Below, piece by piece: positions 7,308-14,843 of a stretch of 39,165 nucleotides of DNA. Both the position numbers and the translations under genes were made by a program. Origin of the DNA: Gammaproteobacteria bacterium (GTDB lineage Bacteria; Pseudomonadota; Gammaproteobacteria; Pseudomonadales; Azotimanducaceae); assembly GCA_026705345.1 (NCBI GenBank), contig JAPPAV010000059.1:1-39165 (forward strand). Direction: 5' to 3'. Every line of letters begins with the position of its first letter. The first letter of the stretch is position 1. Below the pieces are notes generated by a model. The model made no database searches and was not told where the DNA came from. It worked only from the letters and a program-made list of their open reading frames with translations.

Positions 7308-9431
7308 TCAGTCGGTAGACGTGAGCGTGCGCGCAACTCGCAACCCGAACATGGTTCCGCCGATGCCTTTGCTCCCAAACCCGCGACTCGTCGCACGTAG
7401 GTGCCTCGGAGCACCTCCCCATGAACCGCCACGAAAGACGCGACGCTTACAGTCGCCAGTGAGCCAAGCGCTTCCGTCTGTGGGCGCACGCCTGTAGCTG
7501 CTGTTCCAGCAGTCCTCGACCCACTCTTCGACGTTGCCGTGCATGTCGTACAGGCCGAAACGATTCGGCGCGAACGAGCCAACCGGCGCAGTCATCAGAC
7601 CGTCCCACTGGCTTCCACACCCATCGCAGTTGGCACGGTTGATGCCCACCTCGTCGCCCCAGTTGTACTTCGTCGTCGTTCCGGCGCGTACGGCATATTC
7701 CCATTGGGCTTCGCTCGGCAGCTGGTAGCGCTCCCCGGTTTGTGCCGACAGCCACTCGACGTACCCCTGCGCATCAGACCAAGTAACCCTCATGGCCGGT
7801 CGGGTACCCCGACCCCAACCCCGGTCGCTCACGCTTTCCGGGTGTGTATAGCGATCGTAGTCCTCAAACGTCACCTCATACGCCGACAGCGCGAATGGCG
7901 TCGAGATCACCACATCGTGCACGGGCTCCTCGCTCCTTCGGCAATCGTCGCTATTCGAAGAATCGCATCCCATCGTGAAACGGCCTGCGGGGATCACTAC
8001 CATCAACGGCCCTTCACCGCCGCTACTGAGCTGGTCACGGAACACCGTGGCGGGCGCACTCGCCGCCGACGATCCAACAGCGTTGGCGCTGCCGTCCGCA
8101 TCAGGTACTTCCCGCTGCCCTAGGTTCTCGATCCACCCGATCTCATCTTTCCTTCCCTCACTTCCGTAGAGCACGTCGAGATCCCCATCTCCATCCATGT
8201 CCAGGGGGACCAAAGCCGTGAGGTAGTTCGCATCCTCCGTCAACACTTGACCGTCCGTGAACGTGCCCCCTCCATCGTTTTCGTACCACACAATCGTATT
8301 GTAGGTTCCGGATAACACGTCCATGTCGCCATCCCCATCAAGGTCCGCAGCACGGACGAAAAATACGGGATAATCGACAACCTCGTTAACGACTACTTGC
8401 TCGTCCGCGAACTCTCCCCGACCTAGGTTCTCATGCCAAACGATCCCACGTCCTCCGGATATGACGTCCGCATCCCCGTCCCCATCCATATCTCCACAGG
8501 ATATTTGCGATATCTCTGACGACATCGGAATCATCCGTTCCGGGGAAAATGCACCGCTACCCTGGTTCTCATACCAAGCGGCTGAATCACCGGCGGCCAA
8601 TATGTCAGGACTAGCGTCCCCGTTCAGATCCCCGCCAATCACGCGAGTCAGCATGTTTGTCGGATAAGCAGCTTTTCGGGATGACGTAAACGCGCCTTCA
8701 CCAAGGTTTTCGTACCAGACAATGTGTCCGATCTCATCGCCAGTCGAACCCGGACGGCCAAGGTTCGTCAACACGTCCAAGTCGCCATCATCGTCCAGAT
8801 CTACAACACTGATATCCGTTATCCAGAACGGTCCTCGGTCAATCGTCCCACCTAGCGTGAATTCGCCTGCGCCTTGGTTTCTGTACCACGCGATCTCCGC
8901 CTCAAGCCTTTCAACGTGGTAGCTCCATTCATAGCCGTAGAGCACATCCAGGTCTTCGTCACCGTCCATGTCCACCGCAACTACTACAACGTCTGCCCCC
9001 CGACTTAGCGGCGTCTGAAAGGAATTCGTGACCGAAGGTTCTCTAGAAAACTGCGCGTTACCGTTGTTGCTGACCCAACCAATGACGCCGTGTCCCTCGT
9101 CAGAGTTATAAATCACATCTTGGTCTCCATCTCCATCCAGGTCCCCAGCGTAAATGGAATAAACGTTGTCGACTTCTGTCGCTATGACATGCGGATCAGA
9201 AAAGGAGGCTCCGCCCGTCGACGAACGCCCAGAACCAGTGCCGAATCCACATCCGGTGACAGATTCGGCCCTAGCAGCACCGGATTGGCCGCGGTCGGAA
9301 TTGTCCGGCCCGCAAGAGACCGTGGCGACGGCCAATGCGATCGGCAAAATCCAAGTGATTCCGGTGTAGCTCGATTCTAAGCGACGGCGGACCCGCCCGC
9401 CCGGTAGCTCTACTACGGTCATAGCACTCAC
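7308..9431 (-). CDS. Exported FG-GAP/VCBS repeat protein with C-terminal FGE-sulfatase (SUMF1) fold domain
   Basis: A 707-residue two-part protein. The N-terminus has a basic region and a hydrophobic segment (about 22-40) ending TVSCGPD, a possible lipobox. Residues about 75-430 hold around seven FG-GAP/VCBS blades, each marked by an Asp-rich DxDGDGDxD calcium-binding loop, as in DLDGDGDQDVIY and DMDGDGDADVISG. Residues about 475-700 form an FGE-sulfatase domain: MVVIPAGRFTMGCDSS, YEVTFEDYDRY, LPSEAQWEYAVRAG, GLYDMHGNVEEWVEDCW, FRGGSWGG, GLRVART. The paired Cys that true formylglycine-generating enzymes carry in this last part is absent (GGSWGGAPRHLRATSRG). A binding or structural role therefore fits better than sulfatase activation. 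The start overlaps the ankyrin gene stop by 4 bp (ATGA). Local GC is clearly lower than in flanking genes. Confidence 0.85.
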   Translation of the reverse strand: MSAMTVVELPGGRVRRRLESSYTGITWILPIALAVATVSCGPDNSDRGQSGAARAESVTGCGFGTGSGRSSTGGASFSDPHVIATEVDNVYSIYAGDLDGDGDQDVIYNSDEGHGVIGWVSNNGNAQFSREPSVTNSFQTPLSRGADVVVVAVDMDGDEDLDVLYGYEWSYHVERLEAEIAWYRNQGAGEFTLGGTIDRGPFWITDISVVDLDDDGDLDVLTNLGRPGSTGDEIGHIVWYENLGEGAFTSSRKAAYPTNMLTRVIGGDLNGDASPDILAAGDSAAWYENQGSGAFSPERMIPMSSEISQISCGDMDGDGDADVISGGRGIVWHENLGRGEFADEQVVVNEVVDYPVFFVRAADLDGDGDMDVLSGTYNTIVWYENDGGGTFTDGQVLTEDANYLTALVPLDMDGDGDLDVLYGSEGRKDEIGWIENLGQREVPDADGSANAVGSSAASAPATVFRDQLSSGGEGPLMVVIPAGRFTMGCDSSNSDDCRRSEEPVHDVVISTPFALSAYEVTFEDYDRYTHPESVSDRGWGRGTRPAMRVTWSDAQGYVEWLSAQTGERYQLPSEAQWEYAVRAGTTTKYNWGDEVGINRANCDGCGSQWDGLMTAPVGSFAPNRFGLYDMHGNVEEWVEDCWNSSYRRAPTDGSAWLTGDCKRRVFRGGSWGGAPRHLRATSRGFGSKGIGGTMFGLRVARTLTSTD

Positions 9432-10120
9432 CTTTGCTCCTCCATGGCGCTGACGATTCCTCGGTACTTGTCGATGTTCTCTTGCCTATTCGACCCCGTG
9501 TAGCGGTCTATGAAGTAGTCAAGCCTTCGGCGTGCGATGTCCAAGACGCTGAGTTCTCTCCGCCCCGCACGGACCATCAGGTCGACGTTGGTGCCACCCT
9601 CCAGCAGGGCCATTACGCACTCAACGTGGCCGTCGCCCAACGCTTGCACGACCGGCGGGAAGACGGAGTTGCCGTTCGGATCGGCACCCGCTTGCAACAA
9701 CGCCTTGATCGCGCCCACATAACAACCAATCACCGCGAGATTCAGGGCAGTCCCTTTGACGCCCCAAGGTTGCGGCAGGATTACGACGGCGTCGACATCA
9801 ACCACACCCGTTTCGGTGAGAAGCCTGATCATTGCCGCCCGTCCATCCATAGCTGCTAGCTGGACGGGGGTCATTCCCCGATCTACCCTACCTTCTCTTC
9901 GATTGAGCAGATCCTTGAGGCCCGGCTCGCCGCGACGTTCCTCCGCGATTGCCATCAACCGTTCAACGCGTTCTAAGTCATTGGCCTTGACGGCATCGTG
10001 GATCTGATCACCCATTGTGTTGACTGCGACCACTAGCATCAGCGAGGCGAGCAGTGCTGTGTAAACGTGCGCGGGCAGCTTCCACACGCTCATATCGGAT
10101 TGTCTACATGGTTTTGTCAT
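9428..10120 (-). CDS. Exported or membrane-anchored ankyrin repeat protein
   Basis: A 230-residue protein. The start chosen is ATG 10120 because GAGGAG lies 6 nt upstream; the frame stays open further upstream without a good start. A hydrophobic segment (about residues 16-34, HVYTALLASLMLVVAVNTMG) should be a signal or anchor. About four ankyrin repeats follow: DQIHDAVKANDLERVERLM, GMTPVQLAAMDGRAAMIRLL, TALNLAVIGCYVGAIKALLQAGADPNG and VVQALGDGHVECVMALLEGG. Ankyrin repeats mediate protein-protein contacts. The gene is first in a two-gene operon with the FG-GAP/FGE protein (4-bp overlap), so the two products probably meet in the envelope. Partner and role are unknown. Confidence 0.82.
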   Translation of the reverse strand: MTKPCRQSDMSVWKLPAHVYTALLASLMLVVAVNTMGDQIHDAVKANDLERVERLMAIAEERRGEPGLKDLLNRREGRVDRGMTPVQLAAMDGRAAMIRLLTETGVVDVDAVVILPQPWGVKGTALNLAVIGCYVGAIKALLQAGADPNGNSVFPPVVQALGDGHVECVMALLEGGTNVDLMVRAGRRELSVLDIARRRLDYFIDRYTGSNRQENIDKYRGIVSAMEEQR

Positions 10121-10742
10121 TTGCTTCTCCTCGGGGTTCGTTCCGTTCCTTGTGTTGCGCAGATCTTTCACGGGCTGCGCGGGGCCGCAAACAAACAGAA
10201 AAGCAGACAACCGAAAGCTCGCCAGCTTAGTAAATGAGTAGGAGGCACAACACACTGCGATCAGTCACCCCACGTCACTTCTCTACAGTCTCTTCACCCG
10301 CACGATCCCCCAACGCGAACCATCAATGACCAACATCGCAAACGCACCACCCATTTGAGGGGGGTCAGCTGCGCGCAAACCTTGATAGGGTTGCCGCGAC
10401 CCCCACAAGGTGCCGGGCCGTTTGCAAGTATCTCCGGGATTCCAAGAGTTCCCGCCTATTCGCCGAGCGTCGATTTAGCTACTCCTCTTGCCGGATGTGG
10501 CTGTTGTATTCAGCGGGTGGCCCGACTCGCGGGCAGCCCAGAAATACTTGCGAGACCCACCGTAGCCGAGGTCCAACGCGACATGAGACTGAACCGCTAG
10601 TGCGATTCCAACGCAAAGTGAGCCTCATGTGGGCGTGTCGGGGATCTGGAGATGATCGTGGCACTTCAAACCCGAACGGATTCGGACCATGGAGCAGGTC
10701 GCCGCCTTCGTCGTACGCTGGCCAAGCGATGTCTTCGGGAGC
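10121..10742. other. 622-bp intergenic region of the accessory island
   Basis: I see no credible gene here. It holds the presumed promoter of the ankyrin/FG-GAP operon (AT-rich stretch about 10185-10260) and the first copy of the long direct repeat (10345-10573). Open frames across 10495-10742 are antisense shadows without ribosome-binding sites or recognisable domains. Confidence 0.6.
10345..10573. repeat. Long direct repeat, copy 1
   Basis: About 229 bp that recur at 12587-12812 in the same orientation with roughly 85-90% identity by eye and a few small indels. The most conserved part is about 10503-10572, around GGGTGGCCCGACTCGCGGGC. Each copy ends about 210-225 bp upstream of the start of a minus-strand operon (ankyrin here, FHA for copy 2). 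It could be a shared regulatory region, a duplication scar, or a dispersed intergenic element. Confidence 0.85.
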
Positions 10743-11879
10743 TCATTTCCCAATTGGTGCGTTCACCGTCTCTTGCCCGTCACGGAGTTCCGACCGCCAA
10801 GCTACCCGGAAGGCATGTTCGTGGAAGCGGACCCCATCGCCGGGCCGCAATAGGCTTTTCTCGATCCGGGTACCGTTTACCCAGGTGCCGTGTGTGGATC
10901 CGAGATCCGTTAGCAGCAATCGCCCGTCCGAGAAGGTCTCAAGCATGGCATGGACACGCGAAACGGAAGGATCGTCGAGGCTCAAGCCGCCGACCACGTC
11001 CCGACCGATCAGCAACTCGTTTCCGATGTCTATCACCTCGCCCCGATTCGGTCCATTGGATCCCAATAGGCACCAAGAATCGTCGGAATCGGGTAACACC
11101 CTGATCGAGACCTGTCGCGGTTCCGGCGATGCCGGGGGGTCTTTCGCAAATGGTGGTAACAGTTCATCGGACGACGCTGACGGTTCTTCTGGCACAAGAT
11201 CCTCCGATTCCGCCGCAGTATCGCTGGGCTTCGCCTTGTCACGTCTGACTACACCGTACTGTTTGAGTATCCCGGTAATCACGATGGCGACGAAGACTAA
11301 CGCCGCGACGACCAGCCGTCCGGTCGTGTCGACGAGACTCCGCGAGAAGGTGTCGAGCAATCGGTACACGGACCCCGCCACGAGCGCCGCGCCGCTGACC
11401 GCGAATCCGATGATCAGGAACAGCTCGTAGATCAGTTTGGCGACGACGGCACCCAACACGCCAGCCGCCAGAGGAACGATGAGACCTGCGTCCTCTGGTT
11501 GCATCCAGATAAACGCGGCCGCGAACCCCACGAGGAATCCGAGTCCAACCGGGATGAGATAGGCGCACGCGAGCAGAACGAAGCCGCCGACAATACCCAA
11601 GATCAAGGCTCCTGCGGCCCCTCCGATCAGAGCGCCGAGCACGCCCCCGAGCACAGCGCCAAGCAGGAAAACCAGCACTTTGTAGATTTTCAGTCCGTAG
11701 TAGGCTGACAAAAGGCCGACGACGATGCTCACCGCCGAGACGATCAGCACATGCAGTTCAATAGTCGAGGTGATGAGTTCGTCCACGGCGTCGAACGCGT
11801 CTTCCAAATCACGCAAGATGGAATTGAACTCGACGAGTGCAAGCGGCATGGGCGTGCCCTGCGAATGGGCGGCACTCAC
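10743..11879 (-). CDS. Polytopic membrane protein (DUF4203/TMEM198-like) with C-terminal FHA domain
   Basis: A 378-residue protein if started at GTG 11879, which overlaps the upstream FHA gene stop (GTGA); ATG 11849 is the alternative. Residues about 35-210 contain six to eight hydrophobic helices rich in Gly and Ala, resembling DUF4203/TMEM198 membrane domains. A charged, proline-rich linker (about 215-265) follows. The C-terminal FHA domain (about 285-360) shows the phosphothreonine-binding landmarks: GRD (IGRDVVGG), SRVHA, and GSTHGTWVNG. The FHA part should be cytoplasmic and dock a phosphorylated partner at the membrane. No Ser/Thr kinase or phosphatase lies in this window. Its operon partner is the small FHA protein. 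Confidence 0.82.
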   Translation of the reverse strand: MSAAHSQGTPMPLALVEFNSILRDLEDAFDAVDELITSTIELHVLIVSAVSIVVGLLSAYYGLKIYKVLVFLLGAVLGGVLGALIGGAAGALILGIVGGFVLLACAYLIPVGLGFLVGFAAAFIWMQPEDAGLIVPLAAGVLGAVVAKLIYELFLIIGFAVSGAALVAGSVYRLLDTFSRSLVDTTGRLVVAALVFVAIVITGILKQYGVVRRDKAKPSDTAAESEDLVPEEPSASSDELLPPFAKDPPASPEPRQVSIRVLPDSDDSWCLLGSNGPNRGEVIDIGNELLIGRDVVGGLSLDDPSVSRVHAMLETFSDGRLLLTDLGSTHGTWVNGTRIEKSLLRPGDGVRFHEHAFRVAWRSELRDGQETVNAPIGK

Positions 11880-12379
11880 ATCATCGCCCAAAGATGGTTC
11901 CGCGCGTAGGATTCGGATCCCCAAGCGGGTTCTCCGCCCCATCGCCCGACCGAATTCCGGCTAGGTAGAACGTATACAGACACGGAATGGTCAGCAGTAG
12001 TATGGATACCCCGATGGTGGAACGAAGGTGCGTCGCGCCCAAGACGAATGTCCAATTGGAACAAAGCCACAGGGCCGAGTTCAGTCGACCGCTGAACCTC
12101 GGCATCTGTGACCTCCAAGTGCGTGTTCCCGATCTCGAGTGTGCACCAGGCCTTGAGCTGTGCGCGTTCGCGGAGGCGGCGCCCATCAACTGCGGTCCCG
12201 TTCGTCGAACCAAGATCCCCGATCGACACGACGCGACCGTCGTTTAGGATCACCGCGTGGAATTCGGATACCGAGTCATCCGCCGAAACTACGTTATTGG
12301 CGTGGTCGCGACCGATCGAGATACGTTCCTTGGCCAGTTCCCCTATTGTCTCATCCTGTTGGTTCTTGAGCAGTAGCAT
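11876..12379 (-). CDS. FHA-domain protein, possibly frameshifted before its membrane segment
   Basis: A 167-residue frame. Residues 1-91 are a clear FHA domain, with IGRDHANNVV, SEFHAVI and GDLGSTNGTAVDGRRL, so it should bind phosphothreonine peptides. After about residue 92 the annotated frame becomes polar and unstructured. The neighbouring frame on the same strand, from about 12110 down to its stop at 11881, encodes a convincing transmembrane helix (VSILLLTIPCLYTFYLAG). This suggests a natural frameshift or a sequencing error that moved a membrane anchor out of frame. The start is ATG 12379 with a GGAGGGG ribosome-binding site. It overlaps or abuts the second FHA gene. Confidence 0.72.
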   Translation of the reverse strand: MLLLKNQQDETIGELAKERISIGRDHANNVVSADDSVSEFHAVILNDGRVVSIGDLGSTNGTAVDGRRLRERAQLKAWCTLEIGNTHLEVTDAEVQRSTELGPVALFQLDIRLGRDAPSFHHRGIHTTADHSVSVYVLPSRNSVGRWGGEPAWGSESYARNHLWAMM

Positions 12380-12505
12380 GGATCCCCTCCGAAGTGCTTA
12401 CCGTAAAGTTTGAACGACGCCACATCCCATCAGATCGACCGGGGCAATCAGATCGGCGACGTGACGCCACACAATCTGGCGCGTGGCCAATCCACGGGCG
12501 AGTTT

Positions 12506-12533
12506 CGATCCCTCCTAAGGCGAGGAGGGATCG
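12506..12533. promoter_or_regulatory. Perfect 11-bp stem-loop upstream of FHA operon
   Basis: Left arm CGATCCCTCCT (12506-12516), loop AAGGCG, right arm AGGAGGGATCG (12523-12533). It sits about 127 bp upstream of the FHA start. No T-run follows on either strand, so an intrinsic terminator is unlikely. An operator dyad or a 5'-leader hairpin are the better readings. Confidence 0.55.
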
Positions 12534-12586
12534 GCGACAGCGCCCAACGTCCAAACGACTACGTTTCCAAACGCGGGTGATGCATA

Positions 12587-12812
12587 CACCACCCATTTGA
12601 GGGGTCACCTGCGGCACATCTTGATAGCGTCGCTGCGACCCTCACCCATGGTGCCGGGCCATTTGCAAGCATCTCCGGGAATCGAAGAACTCCCGCCTAT
12701 TCGCCCAGCGTCGAGGTAGCTATTCCTCTCGCCGGCGTGGCTGTTGTATTCAGCGGGTGGCCCGACTCGCGGGCAGCCGGAAATACTTGCGAGGCCGACC
12801 GTAGCCGAGGTC
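12587..12812. repeat. Long direct repeat, copy 2
   Basis: About 226 bp matching 10345-10573 in the same orientation, beginning CACCACCCATTTGAGGGG and ending near GTAGCCGAGGTC. It ends 207 bp upstream of the FHA operon start. The intervening 2 kb contains only the two FHA genes, so the pair brackets that operon. Confidence 0.85.
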
Positions 12813-13022
12813 TCGCTGGGAAGTCAACGCAGCTACTTCCGGGGGACGCCGCACAATTGGAGTTCGTGGAAACGCCTGCGGTTCGACAAAGCGTGCCCTC
12901 GTCGGCCTAGATGTCGCGCTTCGCCACGCAATTCGTCGCGTCAGGAACATACCATGGACAGCTTGGAATAGCGCAACCGTCGGGAGTCCGAGCACCAACA
13001 CGCCGCTGCGACGAGGAAGTTC

Positions 13023-14162
13023 CTAGCGGATCGAGGCAGCCGACGGAAGTTGGACTACAAGCCGCACCAAGTCAGCTTGGCGACTGCAGTTCGTCTTCGA
13101 CAACACGTTCTTAAGCGTCCAGCGCACCGTGTGCTCGGAGCGGCGAAGCTCGCGTGCAATGTCGCGTACGCTCCTGCCCATCGCCAACAGAACCACCACG
13201 CGACTCTCGGCGGGTGTTAGTCCCAGTACATCGCCAACCAGGACTTGATCGAACCGGTTGGCGTCGGGATTGCGGATGAGCACTAGCACCGCTAGCCGGT
13301 CGGCGCCGAAGTCCGCGCGTTCGGGCACGACGGGATGGATATGGACAATGAGCGGTAGTCCCGCGTTGCGCCGGATCGACATGCAGTCGCCCTTCGCGAC
13401 GCTGGCCGCTCCCGGCAATGCAGCGGCAGTTAGCCGGCGGAGCTCTCCGTCGTCGCGTGGCATCCTGGCTCGCAATGCACGCTGCCACTCGTAGACACCA
13501 GAACGATCCCTCAGCATTTGCTGAGCGGATTCGTTGGCGAAACTAATTCCCCCGCGCCTATCCAGCCCTACAACGCCCAAGGACGTGCGTTCAAACAAGC
13601 TCGCGACACTGGCGTGGGCATGAGCTTCCGCCACCACGAGTTCCTGTCGAACGCGGACCGCCTGGCGAATGTGAGGTAGCAGGCTGTGAATCCGGTCCAG
13701 CTTGTCGGCATCCCAGCCAGATTCACCGTTTGCCATCGTCCACATCAGGTAGTCGTCTCGGCGTCTCAGGTCCGACGGCCGATCCACGACGACGGCCACT
13801 TGGTTCTGGCAGTCGTACTTCGGCTGGAATTCGTTGTACATGCGGGAGGTCCGTTTCTCCGCCGCGGTGAACAGCTCCTCGTTGTGGGTCAGGCGCCAGG
13901 TCGGCAACTTCCCGATCCTCGGCACGTTCTCGCTGTACGCCGAATAGTTCTCCACCCAATCCGCAACGATCTCCTGGTGGGGATCGCCGTTGATGTAGCA
14001 AGCCCCGAAAGTCGCCTCGACCTCGCCGTTCGGGTTGGCTGCCATGGCCGTCAGCTGGCCCCCGTTCAGGTCGCACAGCGTGTCCATTGCCTTGAAGGCA
14101 TCGCCCCAGCGAGCATCGTCGAACGCTGCGTCCAGAAGCACCTCGACTGTGCGTTCGAACAT
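13023..14162 (-). CDS. LuxR-family transcriptional regulator
   Basis: A 379-residue regulator. The C-terminal LuxR helix-turn-helix (about residues 310-375) is clear: VLGLTPAESRVVVLLAMGRS, VRDIARELRRSEHTVRWTLK, NVLSKTNCSRQADLVRL. The N-terminal 200 or so residues are an unassigned sensor region. The middle part (about 205-270, TSLGVVGLDRRGGISFANES) looks PAS-like. The start is ATG 14162, behind GTGAGG 9 nt upstream; the longer frame up to 14690 would overlap fdsG and is rejected. The gene is divergent from the formate dehydrogenase operon across 222 bp, so it may control that operon, though fds operons described elsewhere often have LysR-type regulators. Confidence 0.85.
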   Translation of the reverse strand: MFERTVEVLLDAAFDDARWGDAFKAMDTLCDLNGGQLTAMAANPNGEVEATFGACYINGDPHQEIVADWVENYSAYSENVPRIGKLPTWRLTHNEELFTAAEKRTSRMYNEFQPKYDCQNQVAVVVDRPSDLRRRDDYLMWTMANGESGWDADKLDRIHSLLPHIRQAVRVRQELVVAEAHAHASVASLFERTSLGVVGLDRRGGISFANESAQQMLRDRSGVYEWQRALRARMPRDDGELRRLTAAALPGAASVAKGDCMSIRRNAGLPLIVHIHPVVPERADFGADRLAVLVLIRNPDANRFDQVLVGDVLGLTPAESRVVVLLAMGRSVRDIARELRRSEHTVRWTLKNVLSKTNCSRQADLVRLVVQLPSAASIR

Positions 14163-14384
14163 TCCGTCTGCCTCACCGGACACCGCGCATTTCCTCCATC
14201 CCGACGTGGCTCCCCGTTGCTCGCCCATGACATCCGCGTACCAGACGATCATGCCAGCAAACCAATCAAGCCTAAGACCAGGGCATTGGGACATCGGGGG
14301 ATTCGCGTACCGGATGCGACATCTCCAACTACACCCCGCGTCAGCGGTTCGTTGCGCTCGCGGCAACGCTGCTAACATCAACCC

Positions 14385-14843
14385 ATGGCCGAAATCGAGT
14401 CCAAATCCGACGCCACGGCAGGGGAGATCGCCCGGCAGCACCGCGACCGGGTGGGCGGCGTACTCATCGCACTTCGTGAGATCGTGGGGCGTTTCGGGTA
14501 CGTAAGCCGAACCCAGGAGCACGATGTCGCCGACGTGTTCAACCTGAGCCGCGCCGAGGTGCGCGGCATCGTGTCCTTCTATCACGACCTCAAGACGAAG
14601 CCCCAGCCATCGGTACGTGTGCGGGTCTGCCAAGCGGAGGCCTGCCAGTCCGTGGGCGCGCGGGAACTCACCAAGCGCGTCGAGTCGCACCTTGGCGTCA
14701 AGCTCGGCGAGATGACGGACGCCGTGTCGCTTGACGCCGTCTACTGCCTAGGCCTCTGCGCCCAGGCACCCTCGATGATGGTCAACGGACGACCGCTGGC
14801 CCGGGCCGACCTGTGCGATCTGGCCGAGCAGATCCCGGCATGA
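14385..14843 (+). CDS. fdsG: NAD-dependent formate dehydrogenase gamma subunit FdsG
   Basis: Electron-transfer subunit of the soluble molybdenum formate dehydrogenase, related to NuoE/24-kDa subunit of complex I, 152 residues as is usual. A thioredoxin-like fold carries one [2Fe-2S] cluster through Cys82 and Cys87 (VCQAEAC) and Cys121 and Cys125 (CLGLC). It passes electrons between the FdsB flavin module and the FdsA iron-sulfur chain. It is first of the operon fdsGBA-fdhD-mobA. Its stop overlaps the fdsB start by 4 bp. The ribosome-binding site is weak; the start at ATG 14385 fits the family N-terminus. Confidence 0.94.
   Translation: MAEIESKSDATAGEIARQHRDRVGGVLIALREIVGRFGYVSRTQEHDVADVFNLSRAEVRGIVSFYHDLKTKPQPSVRVRVCQAEACQSVGARELTKRVESHLGVKLGEMTDAVSLDAVYCLGLCAQAPSMMVNGRPLARADLCDLAEQIPA

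Larger units (their letters stand above)
12380..13022. other. 643-bp intergenic region upstream of the FHA operon
   Basis: No credible gene seen. It contains the ribosome-binding site of the FHA operon, an 11-bp perfect stem-loop (12506-12533), the second long direct repeat (12587-12812) and about 210 bp of unassigned sequence before the LuxR gene stop. A reverse open frame across 12750-13001 simply translates the repeat, ending in a peptide like YGRPRKYFRLPASRATR. Confidence 0.6.

Noticed and set aside
6102-7400. A long plus-strand open frame overlapping the Ldh-family gene
   Set aside because: Arg-rich shadow in another frame; the Ldh gene has a ribosome-binding site and conserved motifs.
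10345-12812. Composite transposon bounded by the long direct repeats
   Set aside because: No transposase frame, no terminal inverted repeats and no target duplication seen; the repeats are only noted as bracketing the FHA genes.
14163-14690. Longer N-terminus for the LuxR-type protein
   Set aside because: Would overlap fdsG on the other strand and has no ribosome-binding site; ATG 14162 does.
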